Below, one piece after another: positions 15,644 to 24,700 of a DNA stretch of 34,469 nucleotides. The position numbers and the translations under genes are program-made. The notes under the pieces are model-generated. The model was not told where the DNA came from and did no database searches. It saw only the letters and a list, made by a program, of their open reading frames with translations. The stretch lies in NCBI GenBank assembly GCA_002698965.1, contig PAAT01000126.1, positions 1 through 34,469 of the forward strand, written 5' to 3'. Position 1 is the stretch's first letter. Each line of letters starts with the position of its first letter. This DNA is from Rhodopirellula sp. (GTDB lineage: Bacteria > Planctomycetota > Planctomycetia > Pirellulales > Pirellulaceae).

Positions 15644-17094
15644 CAGGCTATGATGTCCTCAACAACTTTCGCATCCGCGCTAACGGTCAATTTTTGCTCC
15701 TGACCGTTGTGAAGATAATACAGTTCTTTATGGTCGATCCCAAACAACTTAAAAATTGTTGCCTGATAGTCGTTAGGCCTGACAATGTTCTCCGCCGCCT
15801 TGTGACCCACCTCATCGGATTGGCCATAGGTAATACCAGGCTTAATTCCTCCACCGGCCAACCAAGTGCTAAATCCCTGCCCGTTGTGATCGCGACCACC
15901 CGTTTTCGGATCACCCTCAACAACTGGCAAGCGGCCGATTTCACCACCCCAGTGAACAAGCACTTCATCCAGCATGCCTCGCTGCTTCAGGTCTTTCACA
16001 AGGCCGGCGGAAGGCTTGTCGGTTTTCTTACAGGCACTCGGCAAACTAGTATGGAGAGAATTGTGGTTATCCCATGGCTGTCCGGCATGAAACAATTGTA
16101 CAAATCGTACTCCACGCTCCACTAAACGTCGGGCAATCAGGCAGCGGGTACCATATTCTCTCGTGGCTTCCTCGTCGATGCCGTAAAGCTTATGAGTGGC
16201 TTCTGTTTCGCCTGAAATATCCAACGCTTCTCGGGCCGCATCTTGCATTCGAGCAGCAAGCTCATAGCTTGCAATGCGCGCTTCCAACTCATGTTCTCCT
16301 GGATGTTTTTCCGCATGGCGACGATTGAGTTTACCCAGAAAGGTCAAATTCGACGCCTGGACACTACCGCGAAGATGCTCCGGAGCATCAAGATTAAGAA
16401 TACGTGGCTCTTTTGGTCGGAGTACGGTCCCCTGATAAATCGAGGGCATCCAGCCATTGGACCAATTATGAGTTGAATCGACCGGATGACCACCTGGGTC
16501 TGTGAGTACCATATACGCCGGAAGATTCTGAGTTTCACTACCTAATGCATAGGTAACCCAACTACCTAGAGCAGGGCGACCGGTCACTCCGGCAATCCCG
16601 GCATTCATATAACGAATGGAGACTTCATGGCCATTGAAGCCGGTATGCATCGACCGAATTAGGCAGATATCATCCGCGATAGAGCCTATATGAGGGATCA
16701 GCTCTGACATTTCCGTACCGGCTTCACCATGTTTACTAAAATTGAACGGTGTGCCCTTCAACACCTTGGTCGCCCGCTTGATAAAGCTAAAGCCAACGTC
16801 ACCGTCGTACGTCTTGCCGTCTAACCGTGTTAATTCCGGCTTCGGATCGAATAGGTCCATATGCGATGGGCCACCATGCTGAAATAGCGAAATCATCGCC
16901 TTAGCTTTCGGCTCAAAGTGAGGCTGCTTAGCTGTCAGGTCAAACTTTTGAGGTTCTAGTTTCACATTACGGGGAACACCCAGTAATTTTTCATCTTCCA
17001 ACAACGACGCCAGGGCAACGATGCCTAAACCCATCGCATTTTCGCGTAAAAACCCGCGTCGAGTAAAACCTGTCTGAATACCTTGTTTGGTCAT
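15643..17094 (-). CDS. DUF1501 family protein, Tat-exported (third copy)
   Basis: A 483-residue protein of unknown function from the planctomycete-rich DUF1501 family, which belongs to the alkaline phosphatase/sulfatase-like fold clan. A twin-arginine signal is present (R12, R13 in FTRRGFLREN). Conserved segments are FQHGGPSHMDLFDPKPE (about 71-87), the LIARRLVERGVRFVQL stretch, GGEIGRLPVV, and GGRDHNGQGFSTWLAGGG. The EFGRTP motif of the two other copies reads EIGRLP here. It is also about 40 residues longer, with an insertion region at about 100-125. It follows the PSD1 gene after 4 bp and overlaps the SGNH gene by one base, so all three are one operon. The pairing of DUF1501 with PSD1 suggests a joint role in the envelope. 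Confidence 0.9.
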   Translation of the reverse strand: MTKQGIQTGFTRRGFLRENAMGLGIVALASLLEDEKLLGVPRNVKLEPQKFDLTAKQPHFEPKAKAMISLFQHGGPSHMDLFDPKPELTRLDGKTYDGDVGFSFIKRATKVLKGTPFNFSKHGEAGTEMSELIPHIGSIADDICLIRSMHTGFNGHEVSIRYMNAGIAGVTGRPALGSWVTYALGSETQNLPAYMVLTDPGGHPVDSTHNWSNGWMPSIYQGTVLRPKEPRILNLDAPEHLRGSVQASNLTFLGKLNRRHAEKHPGEHELEARIASYELAARMQDAAREALDISGETEATHKLYGIDEEATREYGTRCLIARRLVERGVRFVQLFHAGQPWDNHNSLHTSLPSACKKTDKPSAGLVKDLKQRGMLDEVLVHWGGEIGRLPVVEGDPKTGGRDHNGQGFSTWLAGGGIKPGITYGQSDEVGHKAAENIVRPNDYQATIFKLFGIDHKELYYLHNGQEQKLTVSADAKVVEDIIA

Positions 17095-17098
17095 TATC

Positions 17099-20000
17099 TT
17101 ATTCCATATAGAGGAACTGATTTGAGGTCAGCAATGCCTGACAATAGTTGGTCATGGCCTGCTCAAATGGTGATTCATTTTTAGAAGCAATCAGCAATAC
17201 TAACTGTTGCTCAATAAATTCAATCGAAAGTTGAACTTCTTCACGTGTCGGTGGACGTCCATAGGCCAACTGCCAGCCATAGGCAATTTGTTCCGCAATC
17301 GTCGCGTTCAACTCGTACTCACTCTTATCTAACGGCCCGTGAAATTCTTTATCTGAAATCCACGTTGCGGGCTTTGCCGACTCCAACTGGTTGATCGTGT
17401 AAATGTTAGAGAAGGTATCGGAAGTATAGTCTTCAATCATATCGACGATCGCATCAATTCTATCTCCGGATTCCACTTCAGCGGTCACCTCGTAATCCAC
17501 ACCACCTGTTTTTGCAGACCACTGTCCGAGTACTCCTAAACGACTACTGTAAAGAGTAAGGCGTACACCGTCACCATTATCTGATGGGTGATGAAGATTG
17601 CCTTTAATTTGAACTTTGCCGGTAACTGGAGAGGTCCATCGCCGAATAGGGCTGAAGCCTTTCGAGGCCGTATGACCGGAGGTCTTATTTAAAAATGAAA
17701 ATCCAATTTGCTCATCAGGCACTTTCGCTCCACCCTTCCATGTATCGCTCCCATAAAACGGGAAATGGGTGAACGTAACGTTCGCAATTTCACCTTCTTT
17801 AGCATCACTGATTTCCCCATATCCGTAAGACCATGGATCTGAGTTTACTAATGCGTTTTCACCAAGTTCTAAGTTCAATCCTTCAATAACAGAAGATTCT
17901 ATTTTTCCTTGTGCCTCCTGATTTAAGCGGGCCGCAAAGAAGTCTGCATAACGAAGGATAAAGTCGCTATTCATTAACATGAGCGATTGGGTTGCTACGG
18001 TCGAACTATCTCGCTTTGTACAGTTAATTTCCATCGCTGGAGCATCAAACGCTTTAAGAATTGCAATCGGCTCCGTCCTTTTCATTTGCAGATAGACACT
18101 TCGACGCTGAACTTCACCGTTAATAATGACCTGCCCGGATGTATCTTTTTCGACCATCACTGGCGCGCCAAACGTTGTTGTATCGAGCTTTCCGCTAACT
18201 GCAAGAATAGAATCTCGAATAGCTTCCGCATCGAGTCGCTTTACGGGAAAGTGGGAATACATTTGATTTCCGCCATCAATTTGATCTGCATCCGGAGTGC
18301 GTTTGGATTGCTGCATGTAAACAGTCGAGGTCATAATGACGCGGTGAAGGTGTTTGAGACTCCACCCTTTGGCCATGAATTCATCCGCGAGCCAATCCAG
18401 AACTTCCGGTTGGGTTGGCAGTGAACCGAGCAGCCCAAATTCGCCCGGTGTATCAACGATACCAGTGCCAAAATGATGCATCCAAAAACGATTGACTAAT
18501 ACCCGAGCCACCAACGGATGCCGGCCACTTGTTAACCAGCGAGCGTATTGCAAACGACGCCCTGTAGTCTGTGCTCCTTCCGGATTATCCTTAATCTGAA
18601 ATGGACTGTCCGCCGGTGCCGCAACAGTAAGACCACCGGGAGCTATTTCCTGCTGGGGCTGGCGATAATCACCACGATAAAACAGCAGCGTCGGATCCAC
18701 TTCCGGATTTTGTTTTGTTAACGCTCGAACATACTCATGCACCGGTTTGGTTGCCCGAACCGCCGCAATTTCACTATCCAGTTTCTTCAGTTCATCGGCA
18801 TGGCCCTGATTGTATTGGTACAAAACACCAGGGTTTAGATTGCCAATATTAGGGTTCGTCGCAAGCAACTCTTTCTGTTCGTCTGTTCGCTTATCGCCAG
18901 CAGTACGATACGCCATTTCCAGTGGTTCGCGTAATGCTTCGTCAAGTTTCTCTAACTCCGCTGCCAAAGCGATATCCATATATTCTGTTTGTTTGGCATT
19001 ACGCGCCTTGCCCATTTCCTGAGCTTTCGCTTCAACCTCGGCGGCGTTCGCGTGATCTTCATCTGTATACAGCGAAACAGCTCGATTTCCTGGTACTTTC
19101 CAGCGTTTAGGATTCAATGCGGGCTCAAAAACGGCTCGCATTCGGTAATAATCCTCTTGTGAAATGGGATCATAACGATGGTCATGACATTGAGCACAGC
19201 CAACCGACATGCCTAACAGCCCTGTCGAAACTATTTTGACCGTATCGATCACAACTTGATTGCGTTTTTCTTCATTATCACCCTGCCCCGTGCCGTCGGA
19301 AGCCATCCGGAGATAGCCTGTGGCTGTAAGTTTTTCGATCTCTAAAGGTGACATATTTTTGTAGGGCGGTTCCACCAATTCATCACCTGCCAATTGCCAT
19401 GTAATGAACTGATCGAATGGCATATCACTGCCAATCGCCTTGATCACCCAGTCACGATATTTATATGCCCACTGACGATTCGCGTCATTGTTACTGGAAC
19501 CTTCTGAATCGGCATAACCTGCCACGTCGAGCCAATGACGACCCCATCGTTCGCCGTATTGAGGGCTATCAAGCAATCGGTCAATAACCGTTATCCACGC
19601 TTCGGAACTTTCGTCACTCAGAAACGCTTTCAGTTCCTCGGCCGTCGGTGGCAGACCCGTCAGAGCGAGTGATGCCCGTCGTAAAAGAGAGGGTTTATCT
19701 GCATCCAGCGCAAAGGAAAGATTATGTGGTTCCATCTTCGCCAGCAATAGTGCATCAATTGGGGTTCGTACTCGATCCACATCTTTAACGATCGGGACGT
19801 CAGGCCTTTGAATAGCTTGGAATGCCCAATAAGATCGCTCTTCAAAGGTTATTCCAAGTCCAGGGCCAATGGTGGCCGGCTCCGGCCGGGCTGTCTTAGC
19901 ACCTTCCACAATCCACTGACGAATCGTCGCAATCTGATCTTCCGGGACGCGGTGCGACCCTGGCGGCATCTCACCGCTCACAATGCGTTCGAGGAGATAG

Positions 20001-20239
20001 CTTTCATCCGGTTTCCCTTTAACCAAAGCAGGCCCGAATTCACCGCCCTTTTCCATTAAACGAACAAGGCGCAAATCCAACTCGCTTTTGACCTCCTTTT
20101 CGGCACCATGACAATCGTAGCAATGAGCCCGGAAGATCGGACGGATATGCTTCTCAAATGTTAATCCTTCGTCGGCGTTCGTAACGATCGGAACACTCAA
20201 AAAAAGAGCCATCAATATAAAACAATGATGTCTGTTCAT
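17099..20239 (-). CDS. PSCyt1-DUF1549-DUF1553 (PSD1) planctomycete cytochrome-domain protein with inserted beta domain
   Basis: A 1046-residue exported protein. Signal peptide 1-22. The N-terminal PSCyt1 domain carries one c-type heme motif CYDCH (C40, C43, H44) and a downstream MPPG (M91) that could be the second axial ligand. DUF1549 (PSCyt2) follows from about 160, with RHWLDVAGYADSEGS and a second CxxCH motif CAQCH (C348, C351, H352). DUF1553 (PSD1) occupies the C-terminal half, with PLVARVLVNRFWMHHFGTGIV and LMLMNSDF. Between about 795 and 945 a beta-rich block interrupts PSD1 before the closing YGWQLAYGRPPTREEV helices; this is unusual. Electron transfer is suggested by the heme motifs but the reaction is unknown. 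It leads an operon with DUF1501 (4 bp later) and SGNH. Confidence 0.92.
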   Translation of the reverse strand: MNRHHCFILMALFLSVPIVTNADEGLTFEKHIRPIFRAHCYDCHGAEKEVKSELDLRLVRLMEKGGEFGPALVKGKPDESYLLERIVSGEMPPGSHRVPEDQIATIRQWIVEGAKTARPEPATIGPGLGITFEERSYWAFQAIQRPDVPIVKDVDRVRTPIDALLLAKMEPHNLSFALDADKPSLLRRASLALTGLPPTAEELKAFLSDESSEAWITVIDRLLDSPQYGERWGRHWLDVAGYADSEGSSNNDANRQWAYKYRDWVIKAIGSDMPFDQFITWQLAGDELVEPPYKNMSPLEIEKLTATGYLRMASDGTGQGDNEEKRNQVVIDTVKIVSTGLLGMSVGCAQCHDHRYDPISQEDYYRMRAVFEPALNPKRWKVPGNRAVSLYTDEDHANAAEVEAKAQEMGKARNAKQTEYMDIALAAELEKLDEALREPLEMAYRTAGDKRTDEQKELLATNPNIGNLNPGVLYQYNQGHADELKKLDSEIAAVRATKPVHEYVRALTKQNPEVDPTLLFYRGDYRQPQQEIAPGGLTVAAPADSPFQIKDNPEGAQTTGRRLQYARWLTSGRHPLVARVLVNRFWMHHFGTGIVDTPGEFGLLGSLPTQPEVLDWLADEFMAKGWSLKHLHRVIMTSTVYMQQSKRTPDADQIDGGNQMYSHFPVKRLDAEAIRDSILAVSGKLDTTTFGAPVMVEKDTSGQVIINGEVQRRSVYLQMKRTEPIAILKAFDAPAMEINCTKRDSSTVATQSLMLMNSDFILRYADFFAARLNQEAQGKIESSVIEGLNLELGENALVNSDPWSYGYGEISDAKEGEIANVTFTHFPFYGSDTWKGGAKVPDEQIGFSFLNKTSGHTASKGFSPIRRWTSPVTGKVQIKGNLHHPSDNGDGVRLTLYSSRLGVLGQWSAKTGGVDYEVTAEVESGDRIDAIVDMIEDYTSDTFSNIYTINQLESAKPATWISDKEFHGPLDKSEYELNATIAEQIAYGWQLAYGRPPTREEVQLSIEFIEQQLVLLIASKNESPFEQAMTNYCQALLTSNQFLYME

Positions 20240-20246
20240 AACAAAA

Positions 20247-20283
20247 GTAGCCCGGGATAGGTAAGGCGAGGTGGGAATAAGCG
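20247..20283. repeat. Repeat-like GC-rich element directly upstream of the PSD1 start
   Basis: A 37-bp stretch, starting GTAGCCCGGGATAGG and ending GGGAATAAGCG, lies 7 bp before the ATG of the PSD1 gene. It resembles degenerate intergenic repeats of many genomes that read GTAGCCCGGG...GCG. No second copy is present in this window, so its repeat nature is a guess. A TAAAAT -10-like element on the minus strand (20307-20302) lies just upstream. Confidence 0.25.
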
Positions 20284-20377
20284 TAGAGCTTCTTAGTCTC
20301 TATTTTAGGTCAAAATGCCGTTTTCTGCATGAGGAAATTGCTTTCAAGCTATGGTTGATGACGGCATCCCATGCAAC

Positions 20378-20412
20378 AAAAAAATTCGACGTTCCCCATC
20401 AAAATCGAGGGG
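20378..20412 (-). terminator. Possible terminator after the tandem sulfatase gene
   Basis: On the minus strand, 26 bp after the sulfatase stop, CCCC-TC pairs with GA-GGGG across a one-base bulge (20412-20394). A run of seven T follows after 9 nt (20384-20378). The gap between stem and T run is longer than ideal, so this is a weak call. Confidence 0.35.
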
Positions 20413-20438
20413 CATGAGGTTTATCGAGTGCCGCCCGC

Positions 20439-23243
20439 TTAGTTTTTACGGTGATCCCAATGCTTGTAAAGCAACTCTGTTAATTCTTTTACGATTTCAG
20501 GGTTCGTCGACGCACGATTATCTGTCTCAGCAGGATCAACCCGCAAATTGTAAAGCTGGGGCCCTAAATCCCGTTCAGGATGAGACCACTTATAGCGATT
20601 CACAATGCCATCATACGACAACAACAATTTCCAATCTCCTTGAATGACGTAACGATAAAGCAACGTTTTTGTATGGTCATTGAGATCAGCAATGTCATGC
20701 GCATAAGACTCTCCAAACAACGCATCATGAGGCGAGGTACGTCCTTGGGCGACATCGATCAAATTCTTACCGTACATATGTTCTTTTTTCTCAAGCCCCG
20801 CAAGCTCCAGAATCGTCGGAGCAATATCGATCGAACTCACAAGCTGACTACGTTTCCCCGGACGCACTTGGCCAGGCCAACGAACCATGATCGGCGTACG
20901 AATGCCCCCTTCATTAGCGGACTGTTTTGACCTAGGAGCGTAAGATGACCGCCAGGCGGAGCCAAGATCCATGTCAGGAGTCCGTTGGATCCATCCATTA
21001 TCTGTAACATAAATAATCACCGTGTTCTTTCGTAAGCCTTCGTCATCAATGATGTCGAGCAACTGACCACATGTTTCATCGAACCATTCACACATCGCAT
21101 AATATTTTGCCAATTGAACAGGTCGATCTTCCGCTCGGTATTTCACCAACAAACGCTCTGGTGGGTTGTGCGGCGTATGCGGAAGGAATGGTGCGTACCA
21201 AACAAAGAAGGGTTTCTCCTGATCTTTCGACTCCTTAATGAAATTGTGAACTGGCTCCATTCCCTGGCGGCCGATTTGCAATCCAACATCACCGTGCCGA
21301 CCGCCTCGCTCTGGATCACCATGGGTCATGCCATGAGTAAACCCGCCTCGTGAATAATGGCCTTCCCACCACTTGCCACTCTGATGGCTCAGATAACCCT
21401 TCTCCTGTAACATTCGGGGGACCGTGTCAATCCGATCGATATTAGCAATCAATTGATTTCTCAATTCCTGATAGGCTCCCGGCTTAGCGCCCGCTCCCAA
21501 TGGAGTGGGGTCATTACCTGTTATTTTATGGTGTCGAGGATAGAGGCCTGATACTAGTGTCGCCAAAGAACTTCGACATAATGCCTGAGGCACATAACCC
21601 CGGGTAAAGGTTGCACTTTCACGGGCAAGCTGATCAATCCGTGGAGTCTTGATGACAGGATGAGCCAAAAAGCTGTAATCTGTCCATGCCTGATCATCAG
21701 AGATGATCAAAACAACATTCGGGTTTGGCGGCAACTTTGGTTTAGGCTTAGCCTTTGCGGATGGAATGGGAGGCGTGAGTTTTGCTGGCTGTGTTTTCTT
21801 TTCTTCCTCGGTCTTTTCACGTAAATACCTATTCGTAGGAATCAATTTATAGCTATATTCCCCTCCATATGAATCCCGCAATTCAAGACAACGATCCCGC
21901 ATCTTCTTGAGCTGCGACTTGTGGGCCGGGACAGTGGCTAGATTTATTAACTGATCCGGATCGGACTCCAGGTCATGCAGGAACTCAAAATCGTCCTGAA
22001 AATAATTGGCATAAACCCAACGCTGAGCACGAACTCCTTCCCACTTAGGTATCCGGCCGGGAACATCCATCAAATGTTCGCAAAAGAAGTCAGTGCGCCA
22101 TTTCTTAGGGGTCTTACCCGCCACCAAACCACCAAGAGCCTCACCTTGATATTGTTTAGGCAACTCAATCCCAGCTGCCCGAACAAACGTGCTGGCAAGG
22201 TCCAGGTTTAGCACGACTTCATCCCGAACCTGGCCTTTAACATCATCCTTTACTCGGGGGTCAGCGATAATCATCGGCACACGTAAAGACTCTTCGTAGT
22301 GAGACCACTTTCCGGCAAAGCCTCGCTGAGCCATGTAATACCCGTTATCACCGGTGTAGATGACAATCGTATTTTCATCCAGGCTGAGTTCTTCCAATGT
22401 ATCGATAACGCGACCAACAACATGATCGATGCCGCTTAACATACGGTAATAGGAGCGGATATTTTTTTCGTATTTCTCCTGGGTATCCCATCGCCAAAAG
22501 AAGCGTTCTCGATTCAGGCTTTCGCGTAAAAATTCTGGTTGACTCGCAAATATCTCCGGAGCATTCAAACGGGGGGGAGCAATCTCTATATCTTCGTACA
22601 TCCCGTCCATAACTTTTGGCCAGGGAAAATGGTCTACTTTATCACCATCTTCGGCATGTGTGGCATTAAAGCTAACCGACAGCATGAACGGCTCATCTTT
22701 GTTTGCCTTGATAAATTGAATGGCCGCATCACCGGAAAGCTGCGTGGTATGGCGAAGTGAACCATCCGGCTGCGGTTTAAAATACTTATTGCGATTGATC
22801 GGCTGGAAGAAATCAAACGCTTGCTTGGTTCCTCCAGCAAATCCGACGCCGAACTTACCAACAAATCCTGTTTTGTACCCGGCGTTCTTCATCACAACCG
22901 GATAAGAATGTGACACCAGGTCCTGAGCGATCGCTGGGGTTCCAAACGTATAGTGATGACTCCGCTCAACCAGCCCCGTAAAAATCGTCGCCCTGCTGGC
23001 TGCACAAATGGAAGTCGTGACAAAAGCGTTTGTAAACCGAGTTCCGCGGGCAGCAAGCTTATCAAGGTTAGGTGTCTTTACAAACGGGTGGCCGTAACAT
23101 CCCAATTGATCATTGCGTTGATCGTCAGCTAAAAAAAATACAATATTGGGACGCGCCTTTTCGTCTGCGGCCTGCAAAGAGCCCGATACGAAAGAAAGCG
23201 TGGCTAGAGAAATTAGTACAATTCGTTGTAGATATTTGTTCAT
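20439..23243 (-). CDS. Secreted tandem sulfatase (two sulfatase domains in one chain)
   Basis: A 934-residue exported protein. Signal peptide 1-25. Domain 1 (about 33-480) has the metal-binding ADDQ start, the sulfatase signature C80-A-A-S-R84 (CxA/PxR, where Cys becomes formylglycine), YTGDNG and GKWSHYEES. A proline/lysine-rich linker follows (about 482-510). Domain 2 (about 511-934) begins NVVLIISDDQAW and has VTDNGW and GGIRTPIMV. Its signature is C556-R-S-S-L560, lacking the arginine of the canonical motif. So domain 1 should be an active sulfatase while domain 2 may be altered. Target sulfated compounds are unknown. It stands alone: a strong terminator precedes it by about 40 bp and 199 bp follow it. 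Confidence 0.93.
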   Translation of the reverse strand: MNKYLQRIVLISLATLSFVSGSLQAADEKARPNIVFFLADDQRNDQLGCYGHPFVKTPNLDKLAARGTRFTNAFVTTSICAASRATIFTGLVERSHHYTFGTPAIAQDLVSHSYPVVMKNAGYKTGFVGKFGVGFAGGTKQAFDFFQPINRNKYFKPQPDGSLRHTTQLSGDAAIQFIKANKDEPFMLSVSFNATHAEDGDKVDHFPWPKVMDGMYEDIEIAPPRLNAPEIFASQPEFLRESLNRERFFWRWDTQEKYEKNIRSYYRMLSGIDHVVGRVIDTLEELSLDENTIVIYTGDNGYYMAQRGFAGKWSHYEESLRVPMIIADPRVKDDVKGQVRDEVVLNLDLASTFVRAAGIELPKQYQGEALGGLVAGKTPKKWRTDFFCEHLMDVPGRIPKWEGVRAQRWVYANYFQDDFEFLHDLESDPDQLINLATVPAHKSQLKKMRDRCLELRDSYGGEYSYKLIPTNRYLREKTEEEKKTQPAKLTPPIPSAKAKPKPKLPPNPNVVLIISDDQAWTDYSFLAHPVIKTPRIDQLARESATFTRGYVPQALCRSSLATLVSGLYPRHHKITGNDPTPLGAGAKPGAYQELRNQLIANIDRIDTVPRMLQEKGYLSHQSGKWWEGHYSRGGFTHGMTHGDPERGGRHGDVGLQIGRQGMEPVHNFIKESKDQEKPFFVWYAPFLPHTPHNPPERLLVKYRAEDRPVQLAKYYAMCEWFDETCGQLLDIIDDEGLRKNTVIIYVTDNGWIQRTPDMDLGSAWRSSYAPRSKQSANEGGIRTPIMVRWPGQVRPGKRSQLVSSIDIAPTILELAGLEKKEHMYGKNLIDVAQGRTSPHDALFGESYAHDIADLNDHTKTLLYRYVIQGDWKLLLSYDGIVNRYKWSHPERDLGPQLYNLRVDPAETDNRASTNPEIVKELTELLYKHWDHRKN

Positions 23244-23280
23244 CTTTGAATAGTATCTTTTGATAAAGAGCCTATGAAAT

Positions 23281-23326
23281 AAAAAACACTCTCTCGCTAT
23301 TGGCTTGATCCAACACCGAGGAGTGT
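23281..23326 (-). terminator. Intrinsic terminator after the Gfo/Idh/MocA gene
   Basis: Reading the minus strand, a long hairpin (23326-23286) begins 20 bp after the stop. Stem ACACTC/GAGTGT is followed by CTCG/CGAG (one bulged base), a 3x3 internal loop, then TTGG/CCAA closing a 6-nt loop. Six T residues follow directly (23286-23281), then ATTT. This is a textbook Rho-independent terminator, and it separates the upstream five-gene operon from the sulfatase gene. Confidence 0.8.
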
Positions 23327-23346
23327 CTTCAATTGATCTGCTAAAG

Positions 23347-24645
23347 CTAGCTAATCGTCAGTCGTTGTTTCCAATCGCCGTGATATTCACGCTGCCACAA
23401 TGCCATCGCTTCCTCATCATTAAGGATATGGCCATTGCTCGTATCGCACGCAAGCATCCGACCTACACGTTGTGAGATATTCCCGAGGTGGCAAAGCAGG
23501 GTACTGCGATGACCAATTTCAATTTCAGCATGTAAGCTTTCCGGATCGTTGTTTCGGATCGCTTTAATCAGGTTATCGACATGCTCGGGCTGACCCTGAC
23601 CACCAGGAGCACGCTTCACTTCCTTATTACCACGATCGTAAACCACGTATCCACCACCGCCGAGGAATTCAACCATCCCATTCTCGCCAAAGACTTTCAC
23701 GAAGCCGGAGCCATTACGGTTACAACTACTACCTTGCCAGGTGATTTGAGATTCATTTTCGAATTCGAAGGAAACAATATGAGTATCGGGCGTTTCCTGA
23801 TCATCATCAAAGTAGTAACGTCCACCGGTTGAGCTCACGGTCATTGGAAATTCGACCTGCAATGCCCAGCGCGCGATGTCGAGTGAGTGAATCCCATTAT
23901 TGCCAAGTTCTCCATTGCCATAGAACCACCGCCAATGCCAATTATAGTGCACTAGGTTATCAATATATTCTCGACGTGGAATTGGTCCCTGCCAACGTTC
24001 GTAATCTAAATGCTCCGGAACTTCAGCAGGTTTACCGGAGCCGATGGAGGCGCGAGCACTAAAATAAACACAGCGTGCGGAGTGAACTTTACCAATGCCT
24101 CCACCGTGAATGAACTCAATGCCTTCGCGATAAGTCGGGGCACTACGTCGCTGAGTCCCAATCTGAACACAAACTTTATTTTTGCGGGCAGCCGCAATCT
24201 GCATTTCACCTTCCCAGGGATTCTGACAACATGGCTTTTCAACATAAACATGCTTACCTGCTTCTGCTGCGACAATCGTTGTGGGAGCGTGCCAGTGGTT
24301 TGGAGCTGCACAAGCGACGATATCTACCTCGTCATCCTCAACAAATGTTTCCCATGTGGTGATGGCCTGAGGCCGATATCCCACTTTACCTTCCAATTCC
24401 TCAGCGGCTCGTTCCGCTCGGTTCTTATCCACGTCACAAACGTATTTAATAACACAGTCACTGTGCTTTGCGAATGTATCTGCCAGACTCCGCCCGCGGC
24501 TCATACCCATGACAGCGACGACCAGTTTCTCGTCCTCTGCAGTGGCTTTCACCGCGGGTGTCATCGTTGTCGCAGCAGCAGTGACCGCTCCTGCCGCAAT
24601 AAAATCACGACGTTTTACGTTTTGTTTTTGCGCATCATCAGACAT
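23347..24645 (-). CDS. Gfo/Idh/MocA family oxidoreductase, Tat-exported
   Basis: A 432-residue NAD(P)-dependent oxidoreductase of the glucose-fructose oxidoreductase/inositol dehydrogenase type. A twin-arginine leader (KRRDFIAAGAVTAAATT, R12 and R13) implies export in folded form with its cofactor, as in Zymomonas Gfo. The Rossmann start is VVAVMGMSRGRSLADTF, the central ACAAPNHWHAPTTI precedes the family's conserved EKP (VYVEKPCC), and the substrate half includes YNWHWRWFYGNGELGNNGIHSLDIARWAL with probable catalytic H in the last part. The substrate is likely a sugar or cyclitol but undetermined. GAGG lies 6 nt before the ATG. It is the last gene of the five-gene operon that ends at the strong terminator downstream. 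Confidence 0.92.
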   Translation of the reverse strand: MSDDAQKQNVKRRDFIAAGAVTAAATTMTPAVKATAEDEKLVVAVMGMSRGRSLADTFAKHSDCVIKYVCDVDKNRAERAAEELEGKVGYRPQAITTWETFVEDDEVDIVACAAPNHWHAPTTIVAAEAGKHVYVEKPCCQNPWEGEMQIAAARKNKVCVQIGTQRRSAPTYREGIEFIHGGGIGKVHSARCVYFSARASIGSGKPAEVPEHLDYERWQGPIPRREYIDNLVHYNWHWRWFYGNGELGNNGIHSLDIARWALQVEFPMTVSSTGGRYYFDDDQETPDTHIVSFEFENESQITWQGSSCNRNGSGFVKVFGENGMVEFLGGGGYVVYDRGNKEVKRAPGGQGQPEHVDNLIKAIRNNDPESLHAEIEIGHRSTLLCHLGNISQRVGRMLACDTSNGHILNDEEAMALWQREYHGDWKQRLTIS

Positions 24646-24700
24646 AGCATACCTCTAAGGAATGAATTAATTTGCCAAGCGTAAAAAGAACGACCAGCTC

